A DNA stretch of 13,190 nt from Candidatus Krumholzibacteriia bacterium (GTDB taxonomy: Bacteria > Krumholzibacteriota > Krumholzibacteria > WVZY01 > JAKEHA01), in NCBI GenBank assembly GCA_029863355.1, contig JAOTVO010000042.1, positions 1-13,190 on the forward strand. Direction: 5' to 3'. A model generated the notes under the pieces. The model had not been told where the DNA came from and did not search any database. It saw only the letters and a program-made list of their open reading frames with translations. This document shows positions 6,493 through 13,190 of the stretch, piece after piece. The position numbers and the translations under genes are program-made. The first letter of the stretch is position 1. The number at the start of each line of letters is the position of its first letter.

Positions 6493-8754
6493 ATGAAGAG
6501 AGCCGTCGTCATCTTTGTCGTCGTCGCGGGAGCGCTCGCCGCGCTCACGCTGACGCTCGTCGTCGAGCGCGTGCCCGCCGGACACGAGGGGCTCCGCGTG
6601 GGCCGCGACGGCGAGTTGCGCGTCTACGGCGAGGGCCTGCGCTTCGTTCCTCCCGGGCGCGCTGCCTTCATCCTCTATCCGATGGGCGAACGGGCCTATC
6701 GCGTCCCTTCCGACGGCGTGCTGGAAGTGCTCACGCAGGAGGGCGAAGCGATCGCGGTGGTCTTTGCCTTCGACATCACGATAGCACCCGGCGCGTGCGT
6801 CCCGCTCTATCAGCGCTTCACCGAGAACTTCGCCCCTGCATTCGATCGGCTGGTAACTGCGGCCGCGGAGATGGAGGGGGCGGTTACATCGCGCTCGGGC
6901 AGCCCGGAGGGCTACCGGGCGCGGGTGGCGGACGTGGTGCGCGAGGAGCTCTCGCCGCTCGGCGTCACCGTGCGCGGGGCGAGGCTGGCGCAGTGGGGCG
7001 GAGTTGCACCGTCCGGCCTGCCCGGGGAGGTCGGAGTGGCGCCGCGACCGTTGCGGCGGCTGATCGTCGTCGGCGTCGACGGGGGCGATTGGCTCAACAT
7101 CGAACCCATGATCGCCCAGGGGAAGCTCCCCAATTTCCGGCGCCTCGTCGAGCAAGGGGCGACCGGGCCGCTGGAATCGATGGAGCCCATGCTCTCGCCG
7201 CTGCTGTGGACGACGATGGCCACCGGCAAGTACCCGGAAGCGCACGGCATATTGAACTTCACCGTCGTCGACCCCGAAAGCGGCGCCAAGGTCCCGATCA
7301 CGCGTATCTACCGTAAGGTCGATGCGTTCTGGAACATGGCGGGCGACTACGGGCGCAGCGTCTCCGTCGTCGGGTGGCTGGCCACGGACCCGCCGGAAGC
7401 GATCAACGGGGTGATGGCGACCGACAAAGTGGGGTACCTCGCTTACGCACCCGGCGACACCGCCGGCGCGCGGGCCAGTGTGTACCCGGGCGAGCGCGCG
7501 GAGGAGATCGCGTCGCTCGTCGTGCGCATAACCGACGTTACCTATGACATGATCCGCCGGCTCGTCGCCGTGGACCGGAACGAGTTCGCGGCGTACCGCG
7601 ACCGCGAGCTCGACCCTCGCGATCCGGTCCACAACCTCGCGTTGCTCCATGCGTCGACCCTCACTTACCGAGACATCGCCCTGCATCTGCTGGAGAGGGA
7701 CCGGCCCGACTTGCTCGCCGTGTACTTCGAATGGGTAGACGCGGTGAGCCACCTGTTCATGCTGCACGCGCCGCCACGCATGCCCGACGTCGATGAGGCC
7801 GAGTACGAGCGCTTCGGGCGCGCCGTCGCCGCGGCCTACGAGATCCAGGACGAGATCCTGGGCGAGATCATGGACCGCATGGAGGACGGGACCGTGCTGA
7901 TGGTGATCTCGGACCACGGATTCAAGTCGGGGACGTCGCGCCTTCGCAACCGCCCCGAGATCTGGGCGGGCAACGCGGCCCAGTGGCATCGCAAGAGCGG
8001 CATCGTGGCCCTGTACGGCCATGGAATCCGGCGCGGCGCGAAGATCCACGGCGCGTCCATACTCGACGTCGCCCCCACGGTGCTGGCGCTGCAAGGCCTC
8101 CCCCGCGCGGCCGACATGCCCGGCAAGGTGCTGGAGCTGGCCTTCGAGTCCGAGCTGCGCGCGGCGCTCAATCCCAACGTCGTCGCCACGCTCGATCGCG
8201 AGCGCGAAGAGACGGCGGTTGCCGGATCCGCGGCCGCCTCGGAGGCGACGATGAAGAAACTGGAGGCGCTGGGCTACCTCACCCCCGACAACGCCGACGC
8301 CCACAACAACCTCGGCCAGCGCTACAAGGAGCGCGGCGAGTACCTCAAGGCCATCGAGGAGTATCGCCGGGCCATCGCGCTGCGGCCCGATTTCCCCGCC
8401 GCGTACAACAACATGGGCGTGTGCTATGGGAAACTCAAACGCTACGACGAGGCCGAGGCGGCGATACTCAAGGCCCTCGAGCTGAACCCCCGGGACTACT
8501 TCGCGATGAACAACCTCGCCGTCATGCACATCGAGAGGGGCCAGCTGAGCAAGGCCATCGAGGTGTGCCGCCGCGCCGTCGCGATGGAGCCGGGGTACGT
8601 CAACGGCCACGTCACGCTCGGCGGAGCGTACGCCATGAACCGCCAGTTCGATCTGGCCGAGGCCGCGTTCCGGCGCGCGCTCGAGCTGGATCCGCAGAGT
8701 GCGGCCGCGACGGAGAACCTGCGACGGCTCGAGCGGGCGCGGGGAGCGCAATGA
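6493..8754 (+). CDS. Membrane-anchored SPFH-like / AlkP-superfamily phosphodiesterase / TPR protein
   Basis: The 753-residue product has one N-terminal membrane segment (about 4-24). Residues about 25-168 look like an SPFH/band-7 domain: VPAGHEGLRVG, GEGLRFVPPGR, then mixed strands and RARVADVVREELSPLGVTV. Residues about 188-548 are a type I phosphodiesterase/nucleotide pyrophosphatase domain: metal ligand Asp196 in VGVDGGDW, likely nucleophile Thr240 in PLLWTTMATGKYPEAHG, Asp416 and His420 in WVDAVSH, Asp474-His475 in ISDHGF, and His499. The full metal set suggests an active two-zinc hydrolase of phosphoesters. Four TPRs (about 600-735) follow and probably bind a partner. The topology most likely places the enzyme outside the cytoplasmic membrane, but this depends on whether the helix is an anchor or a signal. 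The stop overlaps the gpmI start (ATGA). The substrate is unknown. The SPFH assignment is weaker than the other two. Confidence 0.85.
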   Translation: MKRAVVIFVVVAGALAALTLTLVVERVPAGHEGLRVGRDGELRVYGEGLRFVPPGRAAFILYPMGERAYRVPSDGVLEVLTQEGEAIAVVFAFDITIAPGACVPLYQRFTENFAPAFDRLVTAAAEMEGAVTSRSGSPEGYRARVADVVREELSPLGVTVRGARLAQWGGVAPSGLPGEVGVAPRPLRRLIVVGVDGGDWLNIEPMIAQGKLPNFRRLVEQGATGPLESMEPMLSPLLWTTMATGKYPEAHGILNFTVVDPESGAKVPITRIYRKVDAFWNMAGDYGRSVSVVGWLATDPPEAINGVMATDKVGYLAYAPGDTAGARASVYPGERAEEIASLVVRITDVTYDMIRRLVAVDRNEFAAYRDRELDPRDPVHNLALLHASTLTYRDIALHLLERDRPDLLAVYFEWVDAVSHLFMLHAPPRMPDVDEAEYERFGRAVAAAYEIQDEILGEIMDRMEDGTVLMVISDHGFKSGTSRLRNRPEIWAGNAAQWHRKSGIVALYGHGIRRGAKIHGASILDVAPTVLALQGLPRAADMPGKVLELAFESELRAALNPNVVATLDREREETAVAGSAAASEATMKKLEALGYLTPDNADAHNNLGQRYKERGEYLKAIEEYRRAIALRPDFPAAYNNMGVCYGKLKRYDEAEAAILKALELNPRDYFAMNNLAVMHIERGQLSKAIEVCRRAVAMEPGYVNGHVTLGGAYAMNRQFDLAEAAFRRALELDPQSAAATENLRRLERARGAQ

Positions 8755-10292
8755 AGCGCAAGCAGGCCATCCTGATCATCATGGACGGTTGGGGCTGGCG
8801 CGAGGATACCGACGGCAACGCGGTACGGATCGCGCGCACCCCCAACGTCGACGCCCTCTGGGAGCGCTATCCTCACACGTTGATCAACGGATCCGGTCCC
8901 TACGTGGGGCTGCCCGAGGGGCAGATGGGCAACAGCGAGGTCGGGCACCTCAACCTCGGCGCGGGACGTGTGGTCTACCAGGACATCGTGCGCATCGACC
9001 GGGCCATCGCCGACGGCTCCTTCTTCGCCAACGAGACGCTCTCCGGCGCGCTGGAAACGGCGCGCCCGGGCGCGCTGCACCTGATCGGTCTCCTCTCCGA
9101 CGGCGGCGTACACAGCCACCAGAGCCACCTGCACGCCCTGCTGCGCATGGCCCGAGACCGCGGGCTCCAGCGGGTGTTCGTGCACGCCATTCTGGACGGG
9201 CGCGATACGCCCCCGCACAACGGCGTGAAATACCTGGCCGCGCTCGCGGACGAGATGCGCGCGCTGGGCGTGGGGCGCGTGGCTACCGTCGTCGGTCGCT
9301 ACTACGCCATGGATCGCGACCGGCGTTGGGAGCGGACGGCCCGGGCGTACGATCTGCTCACCCGCGGCGAGGGCGCGCGCGCGCCCGACGCGCGCGCCGC
9401 GGTGGAAGCATCGTACGCGCGCGGCGTCACCGACGAGTTCGTCGAGCCCGTCGTCATCACAGAGGAGGGGGACAACGCCGTGGCGCGCGTTGTCGACGGC
9501 GACACGATCGTCTTCTACAACTTCCGCGCCGACCGCGCCCGCCAGATCGCACACGCCTTCACCGACGACGATTTCTCCGGCTTCGCGCGGCAGGCGCGAC
9601 CGCGCGTGCACTATACGTGTATGACGCGCTACGAGGAAGCGCTGCGCCTGCCCGTCGCCTTCCCGCCGGAATCACGCCGCCACATCCTGGCCGACGTGGC
9701 CGCGGACGCGGGATTGACGAGCCTGCGCATCGCCGAGACGGAGAAGTACGCGCACGTCACGTACTTCTTCAACGGGGGCGAGGAGACCGAGCGCCCGGGA
9801 GAGAAGCGCATCCTCGTTCCATCCCCCAAGGTCGCCACCTACGACCTGCAGCCCGAGATGAGCGCGCACGCAGTGCGCGACGGCCTCTTGGGCGAGCTCG
9901 CCGCCGGCGGGCCCGACTACGTCGTCTGCAATTTCGCCAACCCGGACATGGTGGGGCACACGGGCGTCCTCGAGGCGGCCGTCAGGGCGTGCGAGACCGT
10001 CGACGACTGCGTGGGGAAGATCGTGCGCGCCTTCGACCTGGAGCGACAGGTGGCCATCGTGACGGCCGACCATGGGAACGCGGAGGAGATGTTCGACTAT
10101 GTCAACGGCGGCCCCCACACCGCGCATACGACCAACCCCGTGCCCTGCATCCTCGTCGATCCCGACTACCGCGGCAGCCTGATCGAAGACGGCGCGCTCA
10201 AGGAGATCGCGCCGACGATGCTGCACTATCTGGGTATCCAGGTGCCGCCCGAGATGACGGGCCGGGATCTCCGCGCCGACTTCTCCCTCTAG
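8751..10292 (+). CDS. gpmI: 2,3-bisphosphoglycerate-independent phosphoglycerate mutase
   Basis: GpmI interconverts 3- and 2-phosphoglycerate in glycolysis and gluconeogenesis, using two manganese ions and a phosphoserine intermediate. The 513 residues match the family length. Visible are Asp12 in IMDGWG, catalytic Ser62 in GQMGNSEVGHLNLGAGR, HSHQSHL with His123, DGRDTPP (149-155), FRADRARQ (258-265), Lys332, Asp399 and His403 in DMVGHTG, Asp440-His441 in TADHGNAE, and His459 in PHTAHTTNPVP. All metal and active-site residues known from the Bacillus enzyme appear present. The start ATG overlaps the upstream TGA as ATGA, with GGAG four bases before it, so translation is probably coupled to the AlkP-TPR gene. 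No separate promoter was found, which ties a core glycolytic enzyme to that membrane protein. Confidence is very high. Confidence 0.98.
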   Translation: MKRKQAILIIMDGWGWREDTDGNAVRIARTPNVDALWERYPHTLINGSGPYVGLPEGQMGNSEVGHLNLGAGRVVYQDIVRIDRAIADGSFFANETLSGALETARPGALHLIGLLSDGGVHSHQSHLHALLRMARDRGLQRVFVHAILDGRDTPPHNGVKYLAALADEMRALGVGRVATVVGRYYAMDRDRRWERTARAYDLLTRGEGARAPDARAAVEASYARGVTDEFVEPVVITEEGDNAVARVVDGDTIVFYNFRADRARQIAHAFTDDDFSGFARQARPRVHYTCMTRYEEALRLPVAFPPESRRHILADVAADAGLTSLRIAETEKYAHVTYFFNGGEETERPGEKRILVPSPKVATYDLQPEMSAHAVRDGLLGELAAGGPDYVVCNFANPDMVGHTGVLEAAVRACETVDDCVGKIVRAFDLERQVAIVTADHGNAEEMFDYVNGGPHTAHTTNPVPCILVDPDYRGSLIEDGALKEIAPTMLHYLGIQVPPEMTGRDLRADFSL

Positions 10293-10299
10293 TCCTCGA

Positions 10300-11448
10300 T
10301 CACGGCTCGGCGGACGAGCTCTCCACACCGCGCCGCCTCCACGCCCACGCCTCCATAAGACCGTAGAAGGCGAGCAGAATGATGAGCGGTTCGGCGGGCA
10401 GGCGTGCGCGTTCGCCGCCGCCCACGAACAGCCGCAGCGCGAAGTACGACACGACGAAGCCCACGAGCACTGCCGCCACGCCCCGCCGGCGACGCACGGC
10501 GATCACCGCCCCCGCGATGGCGAAGGGAAGCAGGAGCCCGTAGTTGACCAGGCTTATTGCGTTGTGCCGCAGCGACCAGGCTGGCTCCGGCCCCACGCCG
10601 CGGGCGGGGTCGCCCGGAGAGTCGCTCGACCGCACGACGCGCCAGAACTCGCGCGCGTTGTGCCACAGGCCGGCCCCGCGACGATCGGCGCGCCTGGCGT
10701 CGGGGGCGAACGCGGCGTCGGGCCGGACTGCGCCGGGCAGGTAACGCGACCACTCCAGGGCGATCACGACGGGCTCGCCGTAGACGGCGTAGTTGCGGAT
10801 CGTCCACGGCACGTTGAGGATGAAGACCGTGGAGACGAACAGGAACGCGTACTGCAGGCTGAGAATGCGGTGACCCGTCGCGTATAGGGCCAGAAAAACG
10901 ACGACGATCGGAAGCAGCAGGAGGAGCATCGGCTCCACGAACGTCAGCGCCGCGTACAGGACCCCCGCCCAGACCGCGTTGCGCATCCGGTGGAACGGCC
11001 TGGCCACGATGAACACGAACCACAGGAACAAGCCCGCGACCAGCGTGTCGCGGATGACGATACTGGCCAGGTGCATGTGATGGACGTAGAGGCCCAGCCA
11101 CAGCGCGGAGAAGAGGCCGACGTTGCGACCGAGCCGCTGCTCGCCGATGCGGTACATGAAGAAAGTCATGGCGGCCCCGACGGCGGCGTTGAAGATGAGC
11201 GCCCGCCACAAACCCACCCCGAGCACCCGGAACACCAAGGCGAGCGCTAGCGGATAGCCCGGGGCGCTCGGGGTGAACGGCTGACCGATCCAGGCGAGGT
11301 TGTCGTGGATGCGCTGCGCGACGCGGTAGTCGAAGGAGGACGGGTTGGGGTTGATGTCCGGAGAGGTGCCTACCACGGCGGCGTAGAGCAGACGCAAGCC
11401 GAACGCGATGGCGAAAAGCGCCAGCAAGGTGCGGCGGTCAGGGGTCAT
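10300..11448 (-). CDS. GT39/ArnT-like multi-pass membrane glycosyltransferase
   Basis: This 382-residue integral membrane protein has about ten hydrophobic helices. It follows the plan of dolichyl-phosphate-mannose mannosyltransferase (PMT/ArnT, GT-C) proteins. A first helix (8-26) leads into an acidic periplasmic loop with Asp31 and a Phe-Asp-Tyr (39-41) before an amphipathic helix, the usual catalytic-loop pattern. SAPGYPLALAL, IRDTL and NVPWTIRNYAVYGEPV are typical family features, and ERARLPAEPLIILLAFYGL (346-364) resembles the C-terminal family motif. Relatives transfer sugars from polyprenyl phosphate to lipid or protein outside the membrane. It is shorter than the common 450-550 residues. 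The ATG at 11448 has no Shine-Dalgarno and lies only 11 bases from a strong -10. It stands divergent from a sugar aminotransferase gene, which suggests an amino-sugar link, as in ArnB/ArnT pathways; that is inference. Donor and acceptor are unknown. Confidence 0.72.
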   Translation of the reverse strand: MTPDRRTLLALFAIAFGLRLLYAAVVGTSPDINPNPSSFDYRVAQRIHDNLAWIGQPFTPSAPGYPLALALVFRVLGVGLWRALIFNAAVGAAMTFFMYRIGEQRLGRNVGLFSALWLGLYVHHMHLASIVIRDTLVAGLFLWFVFIVARPFHRMRNAVWAGVLYAALTFVEPMLLLLLPIVVVFLALYATGHRILSLQYAFLFVSTVFILNVPWTIRNYAVYGEPVVIALEWSRYLPGAVRPDAAFAPDARRADRRGAGLWHNAREFWRVVRSSDSPGDPARGVGPEPAWSLRHNAISLVNYGLLLPFAIAGAVIAVRRRRGVAAVLVGFVVSYFALRLFVGGGERARLPAEPLIILLAFYGLMEAWAWRRRGVESSSAEP

Positions 11449-11459
11449 GGGCGAGCGTG

Positions 11460-11488
11460 ATTCTACGCCGCGACTGGCGAGGTGTCAA
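11460..11488 (-). promoter_or_regulatory. Near-consensus sigma-70 promoter for the GT39-like gene
   Basis: Read on the minus strand, perfect TTGACA (11488-11483), a 17-base spacer and TAGAAT (11465-11460) form the strongest promoter in the window. Transcription should start near 11453, leaving a leader of only about five bases before the ATG at 11448. Confidence 0.72.
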
Positions 11489-11495
11489 ACGTCCG

Positions 11496-11525
11496 TTGCT
11501 ACCGCGTTCGCCTTCGTGCTATCAT
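11496..11525 (+). promoter_or_regulatory. Extended -10 promoter for the DegT-family gene
   Basis: TTGCTA (11496-11501), 18 bases, then TATCAT (11520-11525) preceded by TGC, an extended -10. It stands back-to-back with the minus-strand promoter, the two -35 elements being seven bases apart. Transcription should begin near 11532, giving a leader of about 100 bases. Confidence 0.6.
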
Positions 11526-11530
11526 GAATG

Positions 11531-11595
11531 CTCGAGCGAGCGCGGATCCCGCGGCGCCGGCGCCGGGAGATCCTCCCGCTTCGAGTAGGTACTCG
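11531..11595 (+). promoter_or_regulatory. Leader of consecutive inverted repeats upstream of the DegT gene
   Basis: Five perfect inverted repeats follow one another in about 65 bases: CTCG-AG-CGAG (11531-11540), CGCGG-ATC-CCGCG (11541-11553), the 12-bp palindrome GGCGCC-GGCGCC (11553-11564), CGGGAG-ATC-CTCCCG (11564-11578) and CGAGTA-GG-TACTCG (11582-11595). The predicted transcript starts at about the first one. None is followed by a T-run, so they are not ordinary terminators. They may fold in the mRNA or serve as operators; the last resembles a DNA-binding site. The 38 bases after them are pyrimidine-rich and unstructured. Confidence 0.45.
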
Positions 11596-11633
11596 TCGTT
11601 ACCCACCCTTTCTCTCCATGCCGAGTGATTCCC

Positions 11634-12734
11634 ATGCCCGTTCCCTTCGTCGACCTCAAGGCCCAGTACGCCAGCATCAAGCCCGACATCGACGCCGCCA
11701 TCGCCGGCGTCGTGGAGAGCTGCCAGTTCGTCGGCGGCGACGCCGTGCGCCGCTTCGAGAGCAACTTCGCCGACTACTGCGGGGCGAGTCACGCGGTGGG
11801 CGCCAGTAGCGGCACCTCCGCCCTCCACCTCGCGCTGGTCGGCCTGGGCGTCGGTCCCGGAGACGAGGTGATCACGGCGTGCAATACCTTCATCGCTACG
11901 GCGGAGGCGATCACGCACGCCGGCGCTCGTGTGGTCCTCGTCGACGTGGAGGAGGACACGCAGCTCATCGACCCCGCCGCCGTGGAAGCGGCGATCACGC
12001 CGCGCACCAAGGCGGTCATTCCTGTTCACCTGTACGGGCAGCCCGCCGACATGGACGCGATCCGCACCATCGCCTCGCGCCACGCGCTCAAGATCGTCGC
12101 CGACGCGGCCCAAGCCCACGGCGCCGCCATCGACGGCGATCGCCGCAAGATCCTCGGCGATGCCACCGCCTACAGCTTCTATCCCGGAAAGAACCTGGGG
12201 GCGTACGGCGACGCGGGCATGGTGGTCACCGACGACGAGGCGCTCGCCACACTGATGCGCGCGCTCGCCGACCACGGCAGCCGCCAGAAGTACCACCACT
12301 TCGCCGAAGGCTGGAATTACCGCCTCGACGGCGTGCAAGCGGCCGTGCTCGACGTCAAGCTCGCCCACCTGGAGCAGTGGACGGAGCGTCGCCGCAGCCG
12401 GGCGGCGCGCTACGACCGGCACTTCGCCGGAACGCCGGCACGACCCGTCGCGTGCGCCCCGGGGCGCCGCCACGTCTACCACCTCTACGTCGTCCGCGTC
12501 GGCGACCGGGACGGCCTGGGCGCGGCCCTGCGCGAGAAGGGCATCGCGAGCGGCATCCACTATCCCGTCCCCCTGCACATGCAGGAGGCCTACCGCCACC
12601 TGGGCATGACCGGTGGCGCCTGTCCCGTCGCCGAGAAGGTGGTCGCGGAGATCGTCTCGCTGCCCATGTATCCGGAGCTCACCGACGAGATGGTGGACGA
12701 GGTGGCGGCGGCGGTGCTGGACTTCGTTTCTTGA
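11634..12734 (+). CDS. DegT/DnrJ/EryC1/StrS-family PLP sugar aminotransferase
   Basis: This 366-residue fold-type I PLP enzyme transfers an amino group, usually from glutamate, to a keto sugar on a nucleotide carrier. Visible are the N-terminal VPFVDLKAQY (3-12), the cofactor phosphate loop SSGTSALHLAL (58-68), EVITACNTFIATAEAI (78-93), Asp157 and Gln160 in ADAAQAHGA holding the pyridine ring, Ser181, and the Schiff-base lysine Lys186 in FYPGKNLGAYGDAG. GWNYRLDGVQAAVL (226-239) and the C-terminal GIHYPVPLHMQEAY (307-320) complete the family pattern. It resembles enzymes making 3-amino sugars (WbpE- or FdtB-like), but exact substrate and position cannot be read. The ATG at 11634 has only a weak GAGTGA five bases upstream; a GTG at 11625 is in frame but less likely. 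The product probably feeds surface glycan synthesis. The start lies behind a long structured leader. Confidence 0.93.
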   Translation: MPVPFVDLKAQYASIKPDIDAAIAGVVESCQFVGGDAVRRFESNFADYCGASHAVGASSGTSALHLALVGLGVGPGDEVITACNTFIATAEAITHAGARVVLVDVEEDTQLIDPAAVEAAITPRTKAVIPVHLYGQPADMDAIRTIASRHALKIVADAAQAHGAAIDGDRRKILGDATAYSFYPGKNLGAYGDAGMVVTDDEALATLMRALADHGSRQKYHHFAEGWNYRLDGVQAAVLDVKLAHLEQWTERRRSRAARYDRHFAGTPARPVACAPGRRHVYHLYVVRVGDRDGLGAALREKGIASGIHYPVPLHMQEAYRHLGMTGGACPVAEKVVAEIVSLPMYPELTDEMVDEVAAAVLDFVS

Positions 12735-12755
12735 AGACGCCCGTGCGGCGGTCGA

Positions 12756-13190
12756 TCAGAACGCTATCGTCAGACTGAAGAGGTAGCGGAAGCGGGTCTG
12801 TTCCGACTGGCCGTTGACCTCCGGGTGACTCACCCACAGCGGCATGTCGAAGCGCATGCGCAGGTCCCAGAAGGGAAGCGGCCGGTGGGAGCGCAGGCCG
12901 ATCCCCGCGTCCTGCAGCGTGGCCTCGAGGATGCCCGCGTCGACCAGCCCCTGCACCCGCGCGCTGGAGCCGATGGGGTTGGTGTCGTCGAGCACGCGGC
13001 CGACGTCGTAGAAAGCGTACCATCCCAACTTGCCCAGGACCGGACGCAAGAGCCGGTCGACGAGGTAGAGGCGCGTACCCACCTCGGCGTTGAACGCCCA
13101 CATCTTGTTCGCGCCGAAGGCGCCCTCGTAGTATCCACGGAGGTTGCCGTCCCCGGGCTCGTGGTAGTGGAGCTCGGGCCAGACCGCGCC
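12756..13190 (-). CDS. Omp85/D15-type outer-membrane beta-barrel protein, C-terminal part
   Basis: The gene runs off the right edge; 144 C-terminal residues are visible and the frame is open to base 13190. The segment GDGNLRGYYEGAFG carries the (V/L)RG(Y/F) motif that lies in the conserved barrel loop of Omp85 proteins (BamA, TamA, FhaC and surface antigen D15). Alternating amphipathic strands follow, including GWYAFYDVGRVLDD and GIGLRSHRPLPFWDLRMRFDMPLW. The protein ends RYLFSLTIAF, a final beta-strand with C-terminal phenylalanine, which is the recognition signal for the BAM machinery. It is therefore an outer-membrane protein. Whether it has POTRA domains, a patatin domain or only a barrel cannot be seen, so BamA, TamA and generic D15 remain open. 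An apparent ATG at 13103 lies inside the barrel and is not the start. It is convergent with the DegT gene, 21 bp apart. Confidence 0.82.
   Translation of the reverse strand, partial: GAVWPELHYHEPGDGNLRGYYEGAFGANKMWAFNAEVGTRLYLVDRLLRPVLGKLGWYAFYDVGRVLDDTNPIGSSARVQGLVDAGILEATLQDAGIGLRSHRPLPFWDLRMRFDMPLWVSHPEVNGQSEQTRFRYLFSLTIAF

Noticed and set aside
7983..8750. In-frame extension of gpmI upstream of 8751
   Set aside because: The extension is a low-complexity Arg/Pro/Gly translation of the AlkP-TPR coding region. GpmI starts naturally at MKRKQAILIIMDGWG with an ATGA overlap.
6484..8751. 755-residue minus-strand open frame opposite the AlkP-TPR gene
   Set aside because: It mirrors the real gene almost end to end, has biased Arg/His/Asp composition and no recognisable motif. 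Third-position GC makes such antisense frames long.
9373..9397. Alternating GC tracts in gpmI that could form Z-DNA
   Set aside because: They encode an ordinary Ala/Arg linker (GARAPDARAA) and are expected in very GC-rich codons.
8496..9611. 371-residue minus-strand open frame across the AlkP-TPR/gpmI junction
   Set aside because: It spans two verified genes in antisense and has no domain features.
11528..11809. 93-residue plus-strand frame starting in the degT leader
   Set aside because: It overlaps the true aminotransferase frame, is almost all Arg/Pro/Gly and lacks a ribosome-binding site. A regulatory upstream frame remains possible but unsupported.
12756..13103. Complete 115-residue gene starting at the ATG at 13103
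   Set aside because: The frame continues to the window edge and the upstream residues carry the Omp85 LRGY motif, so this ATG is internal.
1..13190. Defence island, CRISPR, prophage or transposon
   Set aside because: No nuclease, transposase, integrase, reverse transcriptase, phage structural gene, spacer array or terminal repeats were found. All genes fit housekeeping, resistance or envelope roles.

Overview
The window is GC-rich, densely coded DNA from a Gram-negative bacterium. The Gram-negative call rests on an Omp85/D15-type outer-membrane barrel at the right edge and on envelope-glycan enzymes. The lineage cannot be fixed from the sequence. An M1 peptidase with HEAT repeats and an AlkP-superfamily protein with TPRs would suit Acidobacteriota, Myxococcota or similar environmental phyla, but that is inference. 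There are no rRNA, tRNA, CRISPR, transposase, integrase or phage genes. No gene-free stretch exceeds 300 bp; the longest gaps are 11449-11633, 6348-6492 and 4208-4327, and all three carry promoter-like sequence.

Layout from left to right: (1) the 3' end of a MarR-type regulator, then a single-ORF fusion of an ArsN2-type acetyltransferase with an ArsM-type arsenite methyltransferase (324-1586, +). (2) Convergent with it and sharing its stop bases, an exported M1 zinc aminopeptidase with a HEAT-repeat and coiled-coil tail (1583-4207, -). (3) A 90-residue multi-pass membrane protein of unknown function (4328-4600, +). (4) A minus-strand pair, a GT2 glycosyltransferase (5472-6347) coupled to RmlD dTDP-4-dehydrorhamnose reductase (4612-5463). 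(5) A plus-strand pair overlapping by ATGA: a membrane-anchored protein with SPFH-like, AlkP-type phosphodiesterase and TPR parts (6493-8754), and cofactor-independent phosphoglycerate mutase GpmI (8751-10292). (6) A GT39-like multi-pass membrane protein (10300-11448, -), divergent from a DegT-family PLP sugar aminotransferase (11634-12734, +). (7) The C-terminal part of an Omp85-like barrel (12756-13190, -).

Several genes fit surface-glycan work: RmlD supplies dTDP-rhamnose, the DegT enzyme an amino sugar, and the GT2 and GT39-like proteins transfer sugars. They sit in separate small units among unrelated genes, so they do not form one obvious cluster. The most distinctive points are the ArsN2-ArsM fusion, the SPFH/AlkP/TPR protein coupled to a second AlkP-superfamily enzyme, a degT leader made of consecutive inverted repeats, promoters so close to start codons that the mRNAs should be leaderless or nearly so, and four convergent gene pairs with no room for intrinsic terminators. 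I found no clearly new defence or mobile system.
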